Source: Marchantia polymorpha subsp. ruderalis (taxonomy: Eukaryota; Streptophyta; Marchantiopsida; Marchantiales; Marchantiaceae). Taken from it: a stretch of 64,000 bases of DNA. The position numbers were made by a program, and so were the translations under genes. The notes under the pieces are model-generated. The model saw only the letters and a list, made by a program, of their open reading frames with translations. It ran no database searches and was not told the origin of the DNA. The DNA lies in contig AP031353.1 of NCBI GenBank assembly GCA_037833965.1, forward strand, positions 22,942,501 through 23,006,500. Direction: 5' to 3'. The stretch's first letter is position 1, and every line of letters begins with the position of its first letter. Positions 1 through 11,213 of this stretch are shown in pieces.

Positions 1-185
1 GCATCGCCGTTCCACCGATACCCAGCTCCAACCTTGCTTCCGTTGTTGTTCATCATATCGGCGGCCGATAACACGCTCGCTCCTCCAACCTTCTCAGAAG
101 CCATCTCGCTAATACCATACGACCGCTGCTGCTGGTGCTGATGAGATGAACTGCCCACCATCCCACGGTTGTTCACGGTGACCAT
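1..185 (-). CDS. N-terminal part of an unrecognised protein, runs off the left edge
   Basis: An ATG at 183-185 (minus strand) opens a frame of 61 codons with no stop before the window edge. Its context is favourable: G at -3 and G at +4. The protein begins MVTVNNRGMVGSSSHQHQQQ and continues rich in Ser, Gln, Asn and Gly, which is usual for the disordered N terminus of a plant regulatory protein. No conserved domain lies inside the window, so I give no function. The long GC-rich, pyrimidine-rich stretch upstream (to about 4.1 kb) would fit a long leader and promoter for this gene, but that link is inference. The reading frame may also continue as a first exon with a splice site outside the window. 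Confidence 0.45.
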   Translation of the reverse strand, partial: MVTVNNRGMVGSSSHQHQQQRSYGISEMASEKVGGASVLSAADMMNNNGSKVGAGYRWNGD

Positions 186-751
186 TCCTGCGCGCTCCTT
201 TGTTCGGCCCGATGGTGTGCCGAGTGACTGAAGCGACCGAGGCCCACCCCCGGCCCTATACCCCTGTTCCGCCACCACCACCACCACCTTCTCCTCCTCC
301 GCCTCCAACTTCGTCCGCCCGGTCCTCGTCCGCCTCCTTCTCCTCTCCTCCGCCTACTCCCCGTTGCGGCCACATCACCGACCTCCAGACGAGCGCGAGC
401 GAGGCGCGCACGAAAAAACCGCCGCGCGACCTCCCCTCTCTCGACAACCCACGGATTCCCCCCTATTTGCTTGCGACCCGAAATCCCTCGAGGGAAGATC
501 GAGGCGTGGAACAGATCCACGGGGAAATGGAAAAAATCGGCGTATCTCTGCGCTTGGCCGCGGGGGTGGGTCGGCCTGGGCTGCCTATCTGTCGGGTTCG
601 CGGAGGTTTCTAGAGAGATAGATGGCTTTCTCTGCCTGGGCCTCCCAAGGACGACGAGTCTGTCGGTCAGTCCGTCAGAGGCACGTATCATAGAAGAAGG
701 TACTACTCCCCCCCCTCGGCCCTCGGCCCCCTGCCCTCTCCCTTCTCTCTA

Positions 752-769
752 TCTCTCTCTCTCTCTCTC
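752..769. repeat. (TC)n simple repeat
   Basis: An uninterrupted TC run within a longer pyrimidine tract. On the minus strand it is a GA repeat of the kind often found in plant core promoters and leaders. Confidence 0.85.
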
Positions 770-2644
770 CTAGTAGACGAGTATGGACCCGACCCGACCA
801 GAACAGAGCAGCACAGCCATCATCCGCGGAGATTGGGAGCAGCAGCAGCAGCTTCCTCGGCTCAGCTCAGCGCACCGCAGCGCAAGCCGTGGGGCAAAGC
901 CAAAGCCTGCCTGTATGGCTCCTCCGGTTCGGTCGTGCACGGAGGAAGGGAGGCCAAGGCAGCAGGAGGATCTTTTTCCTTCCTGCGCGCGTCTCTTTTT
1001 TATCCCATGCCTCCGCCCACTCTTCCATTAGAAAACCCAAAAGAACTAAAGACAAAAGCCCATTTGCCTGCGGGCTCGATTTCTTAGGATCCATCTCGGG
1101 TTACCGAGACGACACCCCTCCGCTCTCCGCTCGCCGCTCTCGGCCTGGCCTCCCCGTTCTCTCGCTGCTTTCGGCTCGCTCGCTCGCTCGCCCGCCTGCC
1201 TCTCAGCTAACGACGGCGAGACGATACGATACTATCCTCGACGGCCTCCCACCTCCTCCTCCTCCTCCTCCCTCGTCCCTTCCCATCATCAAATCATATC
1301 TATCCGCCCCGACCCATCCATCGATCGGCCCCCATGCCACTACACTACGACGACTACACTACCCCGCGGCCCAACCACCCAAATCTTCCCAGGCTGCCTG
1401 CCTCCCTGCCTGCCTTGCCTGCCTGCCTCTGCCTCGCCGGCTCTCTTTCCACACGGGGCGACCATCCCATGCCATGCCACCCTGTGTCCCGCCAGGGGAT
1501 CCGTCCCGCAGCTCGCCTGCTGCTCCTCGTCCTCCTCCTCCTCCTCCTCCGACTCACGACCTGACCTGCGACTCGACCTCATTAACGGGCCCGGGTCGGT
1601 GAAAGTTATTGCCGCCCTGTCGCCGTCGCGACCAGGCAGACAGAGCAGCGCGCCCTCGTTCACGACGAGCTCGATCGCTCGGCTCCCACTGCATGTCAGG
1701 ACACCCCCCCCCCCTCCCCCCCTTCATTTCGTCGAACTGCCTCGGCCTCTGCCTCCCTGCCTGCCTGCCTCTGCCTTGGCCTCGGCCTCGGCCCCGTTGC
1801 TTTGCCTCGCCCCGCCCCGCACTGCCACTATACTCCGCTCCCACATGCGACGCGGAGCTCTTTTCCTCGCCCCCCCCGGCAACTGTCGTCGTATTCCCAC
1901 GTCTCGCCCATTCGCCGCCCGTTTCGGCCATTCATTTCCGCTGCCCCGGCCTAGCCTGCCCTACTGCGCCTGCCTGCCCGCCCGCCCGCCCGCCCGCCCG
2001 GCCCGTCTGACTGCGCTCCGCGGCCTCGGCCGCGGCCCCGGCCCCACCGCGACGGACGGGACGGTTTCACGGACCACTCCTGCCCCGCGCGCGCGCGCTC
2101 TCTCTCTTCTCTCATCTCGTTGACAGTACCATCTTTCACGAAGGCCTCGTTACAAATGGTCCATAAATGGGCACATTCCTCGGCATCTCGACCCCAGCCC
2201 CGTTCGATCCAGTATCTGACGGTGTTTCCCCGACGGCGAAAGCACATTCTTGCGAGCGTTCGCTCGTTGGATCTTTCCGCTCGCTGGCAGGCAGGCAGGC
2301 AGGCTGGCTGGCTGGCTCGCGCGATTAGGGTAGGAGTAGCGGGAGTCCGTAGGACCATATGGGCTGCGACTCGACGAGCGAGATTGTAGGTTGGCCCACC
2401 GACGGAGCGCGGGGCGGACGTACGTCCATCTCGCATCGGTCGAAGAGGGGCGGCTCAGCACGGGCCCTAATCCGACGTCATTAGTCGAAGGCTAATATGT
2501 GGGAGGGCATGATTAGCTCATGACATTTCGCCTCGTGACGTACCGCCACGAGGCCCCCAATTCTCCCCGATTTTCTACTGTTCGCCACTTTGTCATTTCG
2601 CCCCGGGACGTGCATCATGTCTTTGCTCGTATGATTAAGCTGAC

Positions 2645-2672
2645 TGTCTGTCTGTCTGTCTGTCTGTCTGTC
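2645..2672. repeat. (TGTC)7 microsatellite
   Basis: Seven perfect TGTC units. There is no coding frame to preserve, so length variation between individuals is likely. Confidence 0.9.
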
Positions 2673-4100
2673 CATCGTCGTAGAAGTAGGTGAGGAAGTA
2701 GTCGTATCTCCTCCCCGGCCTGTCCGTTCGCCTTTCGTCTTCGCTCGTGCGATGATCCTTGAACTCTTCGCACGCAACACTGACCGGTTACGGACGATGC
2801 TGGCGCAGTCTCTCGCTCGGCCCGAAAGTTGCGTGTACCGCTCGGTTTCGCTATTAGGGCTACCACCACCACCGCTCGCACGGCGTCCCGAGACGACGAG
2901 CGGAGCGAGGAGGCCAGGCCAGGCCAGGCCGGCGAGCGAGCGAGGGAGGGAGGGAGCAACGGAGGGAGGCGCGGTGGGGCAGGTTCGCCCGGTCTTCCTC
3001 GTCCTCGGCCCTCGGCCTCCTCCTCCCCCTCCAGCTCGCTCGCGCGTTCGTTCCGATACTGCCAGTCAGGCAGTCAGTCCTTCAGTCATAAAAGGTACGG
3101 GTATTTCACGTCGTTCGAAGGATCGGTTCGAGTATGTCGTGGCCACATAGTAAAACTGTTCGACATTTCATCCGCAATCTGCGTGCCCCGCCGCGCCCCT
3201 GCAACGTTCGCGCTCCTGCCTCCCTGCCTGCCTGCCTCCCCTCCCCTCCCCTCCATGCCATGGGCTCCCTCCCATGTACGGGAATGTCACGCTATTCGTC
3301 CCCCGCCTCGCCAGAGCCTTGACTGCTGGTAAATCGCTCCCTCGCCTTGTGCCCGAAGGGTCCGTGCCGCCAGCGGCAGCAGCTCGGTGCACTCCAGCAT
3401 CAGATTCACGGAGCTCCCACAAGTCTCGCAGCGACCTTCGTCGAGAGCTTCGTCGTCGTCCGCCGGATGCCTCCAAAGGGTACGGGGCATAACGTCAAAG
3501 TCCCGACGAGGAACGACGACGAACGTCGGACGACGATCCCCTCGCCCTCTCCTCCCCCGCACCCCCCCAACGCCCCATTGCGTTGGCCTCACGACTGCTC
3601 CGCTCTTGACCCAGTCGCTCCAAATGAACGGGTGGAATCAGATGCCTAGGCCGAAGGTCGAGACCCCGACCCCGACCTCGACCTGCGAATCCCCTCGTCT
3701 ACAGTCGCAATGCTCCATCCATCGACATCTATGCTGCCCATCAACCGTGCCTCGCTCACTCGACCATTAATTTGTCGAGCCGAGTCCACTTGATGGCACG
3801 ACCTGTCCGGGCCTTGACCCATCTCCCCCGCCCTTACATCATCTTTCTGGGTCAGAACCCGATTGTATCTCATCCTGCACTGACTCATCCTAGGCCTGTG
3901 CCATGGTCCAGTCACTCGCACGAGGCTACTTCTGGAACAATATGTCCGCCGTCCATGGTGACCACGCCAGCCCTTGGTTACATCCAGACCCACTGACAAG
4001 GTGGACGCGTATGACACCTTCTTCCTCGAGAATCGCTTTTGCATCACAGTACCATGTGTGTGTATATCTCAGCTTAACAACAATTTTAGGTCACGCTTTG

Positions 4101-6400
4101 TCCTCTCCCTAACCACATTTTAACTACGGCTTGTACGAGGAACTTCCCTTCGTTATGATTAGAACGATATTTCAAACTCTTCGACACTGTGTTGAATTAG
4201 ATTCTGCAGAGGCAGATTCTCCCAGCCGTAGGAGGAAACAATAGAACTAAAGTCTCGATCTACTGCCATGGATCACGAGATGACCATCGTTCAGAGGGAT
4301 GAAAAATGTCGGGACACAAAACTCCGAACGCTACCAAAGACTTGGAATAGACCCTACTGCCAATCGAATTTTTCTACTTGCGATAAGTGAGATGGATAAC
4401 TCATGCTTCTACTTTTTGCTGGAAGACGCATTGAAGTAGATCTCATATTGTATCTACCTATGATTATCTACTTCAGCTTCAAATCATTCTGATAACACTG
4501 TAATTCCCCACCACTAGCAGATAAGATTCGGAGCATATTTAGATAAAAGTTCGATTTCTTCCAAGGTCAAAGGCCGATCTGGCTTTCCTATTTGATGGTT
4601 TGATATTTGGTTAGGTCTAATTCTGCTATTTTAATGTATGGGGGATAAAGCAAAAAGTTTTTTTTGTTTCTTCAGGTCCTAATTGACTCGCTTGAGGTGC
4701 GATGTGGTCTTTGACATTCTCTCAGGTCCCCATCTTTGTTATATGTTCGGTGAGAGAAGGATGTATCTTACGGTCGCACACAATCAACGTATGTAAATGC
4801 GTACCAGCTGATACTTAGACGATCCTAGACAATGTATGTATTGAAAACTCGATACATAATCCTGATTGATCGCCCGACGTGTTGTTCGGTTGATCCACTT
4901 TTTCTCTTACAAATATGCATTTTTTCATCTCTCTCGACAATAATTGTCATTCCTGAGTCATTGTCAACGACGAAACATCTCGTAGCCGGCTGCACTTGTA
5001 GAAGTCCACAATGAAAAATTGCCCCAACAATGCAATTGTCTGAGACATAGAGGAGTGGCCCCTCGTCTTTACAGACGATATACTGTTGTTTGTAATCCTC
5101 ATTATCAGAAGCCCTTTCAAGTTGCTAGTAAAGACGACGTCTAGATGCCGCATTGATGTTTGACCGTATAATGTTCCAATTACATGTTTCTTCGAATAAT
5201 AACTACCTTGGTAAAGCAAGAGCATATATATATGGATTCTTTCATCTGTTAGTTTAAAACGGTGGTAGACATATCCTCTCAAGTAACTCTTTCCCATGTA
5301 CTCCACACGTGGCTCTTCCAAATTTGTAACCTAGAAAATCTAAATTAAGAAGACAAAAAATGCGGCGTCACAGGTTCTGGATCCCGTGAAAAGCTGAACA
5401 TCTTGTAGGGTTCAGCGTGCCTGATTCCGACCAGGAACTTCTCATGCAGTAAAGAACAACCGCCTCTGATAATAATAATACTTTCTGAAAAATCGCTCTG
5501 GGTAAAGTTAAAAACCTCGAACGTCATTTGTAATTTTAACCCAGGTAAAATTTAGAACAATACAACCTTTGCGTCGTGAACAGATGTGACGATTCGTATT
5601 GATGTGGGAAATAACCAAGTACAATACAAATTTAGAGGCAGAAACCCATCCGTGGCTGAGTAGACTACGTACAGCATGGGAAAACCCCATCCTAACCACG
5701 AAGAGAAAAAACTGACACCATATGGTATGTACTAATAGTCTCAAGAGCTGGATACGTGGTTGAATGGTTACAAACAAATCAAGCAGCTACTGTGATTTCA
5801 TTACTATGTACAGCCCAATCTTTTGTTTCGGGTAAAAGAACGAAAACCAAATATCCAAGTAGACTTCACCGATTTGCCAAGAAAAACAATGACAATTGCC
5901 ATCTACTTTCATACATTCTCTTGAAAACTTTTCGCAAACATGTTGAAATCTATATCTCCATACAACTCAGCTCAAAAGTAGTAAAAAATGTATATCTTTG
6001 TATACACATATATAAGATGATTGTTCTTCTCGTCTATACAAAAATATGATTGTGAAAACTTTAGGGTTTGTTATATATTGTATTTAAATTTCCTTACAAG
6101 GCATATCAACACTTCAGGTAGATGTAAATCTTATTCTCACTCAAAACAAAATTAAAACCTTAGACTTAATGACATCATGAACAAAAAGTATATGATATCA
6201 AGTCATGTGAAAAACTACAATATCATGTTATAACATGATATTGTTCTATATCCCAAATCACAAAAAAAGTTGGACACTAAAATTTGTGATTTGCCATTGG
6301 GAATTACTTTCATCAGAACATGAGATTTAATTGCAAATCTAAAAATGATATTCAAAGCAAGGTACGTACCGCAGTCCCATCTAATGGATAACATAAACTC
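4101..6400. other. AT-rich spacer, no gene recognised
   Basis: The base composition drops abruptly to AT-rich here. A 124-codon minus-strand ORF (4947-5321) and smaller ones (5345-5777) are present but show no domain or splice structure that I recognise. The last part may already belong to the decayed copia element to the right. Confidence 0.4.
6217..6244. repeat. Perfect 28-nt palindrome
   Basis: The arm acaatatcatgtta is followed directly by its exact reverse complement with no spacer. It lies in AT-rich, non-coding DNA. Confidence 0.9.
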
Positions 6401-7329
6401 TAAATTGAAGAAAAATCCTAAACTAGGATGAGCGAACTAGATCTAACTTCCAACTTAAGTTAAAATCAACAATCTTTCCCTTAATTCATGTCATGAGTTC
6501 ATGAATATGAGTATTCTCCATCACTCATATAAATATTATGTGAAAAGTTTTAGAAGTAAATTAACAATCTCTCAATGAGATTGTGTCTACAACCTCTAGT
6601 GACATTTTTGGAGAGTATATCCACACGGCACTATGCTCATATTCAAGTAACTTCTTGGAGCTGCAAGTTCCAACACCAAAAAATTTGTCTATGATAGCTA
6701 TCCATGATGCAATATTTTCAAACTCTAAATCAACCTAACTAATGCCAGATAACAATATATTTTTGTCTAGGAGGGATAGAAGACTATTACTCATAAATGT
6801 TAACTATGTAAAACACATGAGATATTTGAGCTTAAGATTTAGTATAGTTAATTGTACAATCTACAATTGCTAAAGTATGATGACTTCTAGCAAGTGTAGA
6901 TTGTTTTACTTATGAGCTCTAAAGATACTCTTATTCCATACTTTTATCTCAATCATTCTTTCTTAAAACTTCAGTCAAGTTCTTTTGAATTTGACATTCC
7001 AAGAAATATCAAATTATTTTTCATATAACGTATGAATCTAACTTGTGTAAATGTTGTTGGACTTCAACAAAAAATTGAATCTTAACCGTATCAAAAATTT
7101 CAATTTTACAAGATTGATCATTTCTTATAACATTTTTATCATTTGATATTGAAAAAGTATATAAAAACAATTCTAACATAATAGATTTGATAACAACAAA
7201 AACATTCTAGATTTCATACATCATCAACAACCTTTGATAAATTGCATAGGGCAAAACTTTGATAATATACTTCATTTTTTAGCAAATAGTACTCCTAAGA
7301 ATCAAACTCTTGAGCTCTATTGGCTAACA

Positions 7330-7460
7330 AAGTATCATGAGCTTTGGTTTTCACACGGCAATATAGCTTGACATGACCACTCTTGCCACATTTCCAACAC
7401 ATTAGAGTTTTCTTCTTTAGAAATTTACCTCTAGATTTGGATCTATTCTTAGATCTTAAA
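7330..7460 (-). pseudogene. copia gag fragment with CCHC zinc knuckle
   Basis: The minus strand encodes a run rich in Lys, Arg and Ser followed by Cys-X2-Cys-X4-His-X4-Cys, the nucleocapsid knuckle of LTR retrotransposons. The frame is broken on both sides, so this is a relic. Confidence 0.8.
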
Positions 7461-7806
7461 CATTTACAATTCTTTTCATTTCATGAATATGATTAACCTT
7501 GACTCACATTCAATATCATATCTAATAAAAGAAGATGAAGAAGATTACAACATCATCTTTTGTTGTAAATCATCAGTTAACAAAACACTTAAATCTTTAG
7601 TGATTCAGTGATTTTGATCTTAAAGTGATTTTTTGTCTATCACAATGCAGGCAATGAATTCCATATATAAGACCTTTTTTTTCATCAATAATCTACTCTC
7701 CAATATTTTGTAGATAAATCATAAGATCATCAAATACATAAGTATTATCTTGAATTTTTGTGACATATCTTTCATCTTGAAACTCATCAACTTCAAGGAG
7801 ACATAT

Positions 7807-7908
7807 AACATTTTGATAGTTCTTTGCGTTAAAAACTTTGCTTAAGAGACTCAAACCAACATTTTGACAATTCTTTGCGTCAAAAACTTTGATTAAGAGC
7901 CTCAAATC
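7807..7908. repeat. 51-bp tandem duplication inside the copia gag relic
   Basis: Two adjacent 51-bp copies differ at only a few positions; each starts aacattttga and contains ttctttgcgt. 51 is a multiple of three, and the duplication is still visible as a repeated peptide (LSKVF/IKVF and NAKNYQNV/DAKNCQNV) in a minus-strand frame. Confidence 0.75.
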
Positions 7909-9112
7909 AAAGAGTAAATTCATCATGCTCATCCACTTGATTCAAGACTAAAGGTTTCAAATGAAATATGATAATACTCACATACTGTTTCAAAATATCA
8001 CTTAACTTGTCATCGTTGTAGTTGGACAGTTTTTGTTTCAATATCTTGTCGATACCCATGACCTTTAGTTTGACCTTCACTTGTCTTTTTCAGAGTAAAT
8101 AGTCATTCATTGGTCACATTTAATTATGTCGTATCTTGCTTCCACAAGCTTAGTAAGTTGTTACCTTGAATATCTGAAGCTATAATTTATACCGTTGAGG
8201 TGAAAAATGATCAATTGATGAAATGGAATATTTTTTGAACTAAATTGCAACAAACATAATCAATGACAATCAACTGTGAACGATGATGAATTGTTGAACA
8301 ATCAAATGATAGTTATTCCTGTCATTTTTTTTAATTTGTTCTTCTACTTTCATCAAAACATTGGCTCGCACAAAGTTCAAACTCGAGATTCTTGAATCTC
8401 TTAACAATGTGTAGAAGCACTTCAAGCTAATACTTGAAACTTATTCACACAGCGATGAAATCATGTTATGATTTCAAATCAATGTGCACGTCTAAAAGAA
8501 TCATAGCCTTGGTCTTTTTCTCTTTCGAGTCCCCTGTCAATATCAATCCCTTATCAAGTTTCTTGCAAAATTTGTCAAAAATCCATTAGCAAAGCGCAAT
8601 CAATCAAATCACTAAATCATTGCAAACCGTTCAATTGTCAACGCTAAATAGCACGCAAAAACTATAGAGATTGAGTTTTTGAAAAATAATAACTTTAAGA
8701 TAGTTTTAATATTACGCACCAACTAAATCACACATCATTTTAAAAATAGTTTTTTGAAGCGTTTTTAAACCTCAATCGATTACCAAAACACAAGGATGCT
8801 GGGAGTATACATACAGATCAAATATTACGAGAAGAAACAACAACAACAAAACATTGTACTGATTAAAAATTTGATGAAGAATAAAAAGATACGTTCAATT
8901 TGCATTCCATATGAATGAGAGTGCAAATTTGATGGTGAATGTAGATATTAGATGCAGACCTTGCAATTCTTGAACACACAAAAAGTATTTTAAAATTTAA
9001 GTCAAGCTGAGCATCTTTTCTTTAGTAAAGTGAACTGCTTTGTTTAGCAGGTAGTGAAAAATAATATTCAAAAAAAAATTCTATTCACGATTAGACAAAA
9101 ATTTCATATATG

Positions 9113-9258
9113 TGATAATTTATGAAGCACAAAGGATTAAAGAATATTGTTGTGAGTTTCTGAGGAAGATCTTCCCAAAAAATCACCACTAACTTTTAGG
9201 TATATAATAATTTATGTAGCACTAAGGAGCAAGGAATAGTGTTGTGAGTTTTCTTGAA
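9113..9258. repeat. Imperfect direct repeat, two copies of about 50 bp
   Basis: The two copies share the order ataatttatg-agcac-aagga-aatattg/aatagtg-ttgtgagtt and start about 85 bp apart. They lie inside the copia element's internal region. Confidence 0.6.
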
Positions 9259-10051
9259 GAATTTGTGCTAAGACTTATTGCTAACAAAATTGTAGTATAG
9301 ATTTTGGGTCATCAAAGTGATGAGTAGGCACATGTTATTGCAGAACATGTGCATCCTCATCCGTTTTATGTTTTGCACTTTGACTAGATCACATGTGACA
9401 CGTTTTTTAGCCGGAGTAGGATGACAATAGTCGATTCATAAAGAATGCAACGACTCACATGCTTGAGTGTCAAGAACAACGAGAAGTTGATCACGATTCG
9501 CTGCTGACACAAAACTTCTAGACAGCAAATGCAATATTTTTTGCAAAAACAACCAAAACAACATGTTGTTTTAGCAAGAACCAATCCACACTTATAGCAC
9601 CACAATAATTTCGCTCTTCCATATCAAAACAATGATCTAAGTGATTAATGCTAGGAAAATCTCGTCGCGCATTGAATTGTGTGAACTTTTAGAATCTGTG
9701 TTTTGATGTTTTAAAAAAAAAGCAATAAGAGGAAAAACTAACAAGCTGATTGTCAAAAGTAGTCGTGGTAGAGCTCCAAAATGTTAACAGCAAGGTCATC
9801 GAAGGTCAATTTGATCATGCTCTCACAATGAACTGGATTGTCAGAGCTCAACGTTTGCTTCACGACTGTTGTTGTGATCAATCTATGTTATGTTGCACTT
9901 GTTTTGTCTCTTTTCACGTTGTTTTTTTAGAAATTTTGACTAGGTTACGTCTTCTTTCTTTCTTTCTTTACTTTCTTGTTCTCGCTTGTTAACGCATCTT
10001 ATTCTTTTGATCATATCCTAGAGTGGAACAAGATCTCGCTTTAATATCAAT

Positions 10052-11213
10052 TGTTGAAACATATGACAACACAAGATCACCAATTAGCATTCACACAAGT
10101 ATAAACATGAACAAAAGTCACCTGGTTTGATCTATAAACTACATCCACAAGATTACTAAGTCTTTTACATATAATGTTGGCGCAAAAAATCTGCTTGTAG
10201 CGTTAAGTAGTAGCGCCGAACCAGCCAACAATTTAGTTTAAAATTAACTAAAACTAACCGTATGATTTAACTTAGATGAATTTTTGGTAGTTTATCATGG
10301 TTTTAGAAGGTAAGGAGTTTCTAATATGACTGTGTCTCAAAAATTCTCTCACACAAACTCTCAACTAATCACTCAATTTCAAACATTTGTTGACATTCAA
10401 AAGGTTAGTGAAAGTCAAATTTATATAGATGAAAGAGGTTCTCACATAATGAACTTTCAAAACTTGCTTGAAAATCTTAATTACTTGTCAATTTATACTA
10501 AGTTATCATAGTGACAAATAGTAATTATCATCTAACTTACATCTACCAAGATAAATCTATGTATATTTGACTCGTTTTCAATATGCGGCAACATGTCATT
10601 GGCCTATCTAAACCTTCTAGAAGTTTTCTAAGCCCTAGATTGGGATGACGACATGCCATTTGAGACTTTCAAACTCCTAGAATCTTCCCTTGCCACGAAG
10701 TAAACTTTAGTCTTAGTTTAACCAATAACGTTTTTCTTACCTAGTCTAACCAATGTTTCTTACAAGTCTAACCGTCACATCATCCAAGTCTCGGTGTAGT
10801 TTTGATATTCCCAGTAACGTAGCCACGTATCATCACCTCGGCGGTCTTGGCTGTTTGGATTCATTTCATCTAAGTTACCTTCTAGTTATAAAACAAGAAC
10901 GTATATATCTTAGTGTTTCAGCACATCAACGCAAGTAGATGAATATATAAAGTTCTAATTTTAGTTTTGCACTTCAGTGTTATCTTTGTCTTGTGTTTGA
11001 CTTCATCTAGGTTGGTTGTTGTTAAGCGTTGTGGTCTTAGTTTGAACTCTTAGTCCTACCTTGCGTGATCCGTGACAGTACTTGATCAATAAAGTTCTAG
11101 TTCTAAACTCCCATATAATATTTGTCTTGTGTTTGCCTATTCCTAAGTTGGTTGCAGTTAGGCTTTCTAGTCTTAGTTTGATCTCTTGGTCTGACCTTGC
11201 GTGATCTGTAACA
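10052..11213 (-). repeat. Copia long terminal repeat (5' LTR on the minus strand)
   Basis: The block begins tgttgaaac and ends ctgtaaca on the plus strand, so on the minus strand it reads TGTTACAG...TTTCAACA with the usual TG...CA ends. The primer-binding-site relic sits directly inside it at about 10031-10051. The outer part carries an internal duplication of about 125-140 bp. With a single LTR recognised, the boundaries rest on motif matching only. Confidence 0.6.
10947..11213. repeat. Internal tandem duplication within the LTR
   Basis: Two imperfect copies (about 10947-11089 and 11090-11213) share ataaagttcta, tttgtcttgtgtttg, a GTTGGTTG/GTTGGTTGCAGTTAG core and ccttgcgtgat at their ends. 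The duplication would double the minus-strand U3-side sequence of the LTR. Confidence 0.75.

Larger units (their letters stand above)
186..4100. promoter_or_regulatory. GC- and CpG-rich, pyrimidine-rich stretch, likely leader/promoter of the minus-strand gene at 1-185
   Basis: This block differs sharply from the AT-rich DNA that follows. It is full of CpG, of C/T-rich runs on the plus strand (A/G-rich on the minus strand) and of short repeats. The many overlapping ORFs here, on both strands and in several frames, are what GC-rich DNA gives by chance: they are rich in Arg, Pro, Ser and Ala and none shows a domain. Very long GC-rich upstream regions are common for plant regulatory genes. I see no convincing internal coding exon. 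Confidence 0.4.
6400..11213 (-). mobile_element. Decayed Ty1/copia LTR retrotransposon (gag side and 5' LTR)
   Basis: Read on the minus strand, a CCHC zinc knuckle (C-W-K-C-G-K-S-G-H-V-K-L-Y-C) lies near 7360-7410, after a basic Ser/Arg/Lys stretch, as in copia gag. Further upstream (7690-7770) the frame reads FDDLMIYLQNIGE, a stop, then IIDEKKGL, which resembles the copia gag stretch before the knuckle. The LTR-like block at 10052-11213 is followed on the minus strand by ATTGATATTAAAGC, a decayed form of the plant copia primer-binding site ATTGGTATCAGAGC. Stops and frameshifts throughout show that the element is dead. The left end is a guess; I did not find a matching 3' LTR. Confidence 0.7.

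Noticed and set aside
173..4112. Many overlapping ORFs of 60-237 codons on both strands in the GC-rich block
   Set aside because: They are rich in Arg, Pro, Ser and Ala, overlap in several frames, follow simple repeats and show no domain. GC-rich DNA with few stop codons explains them.
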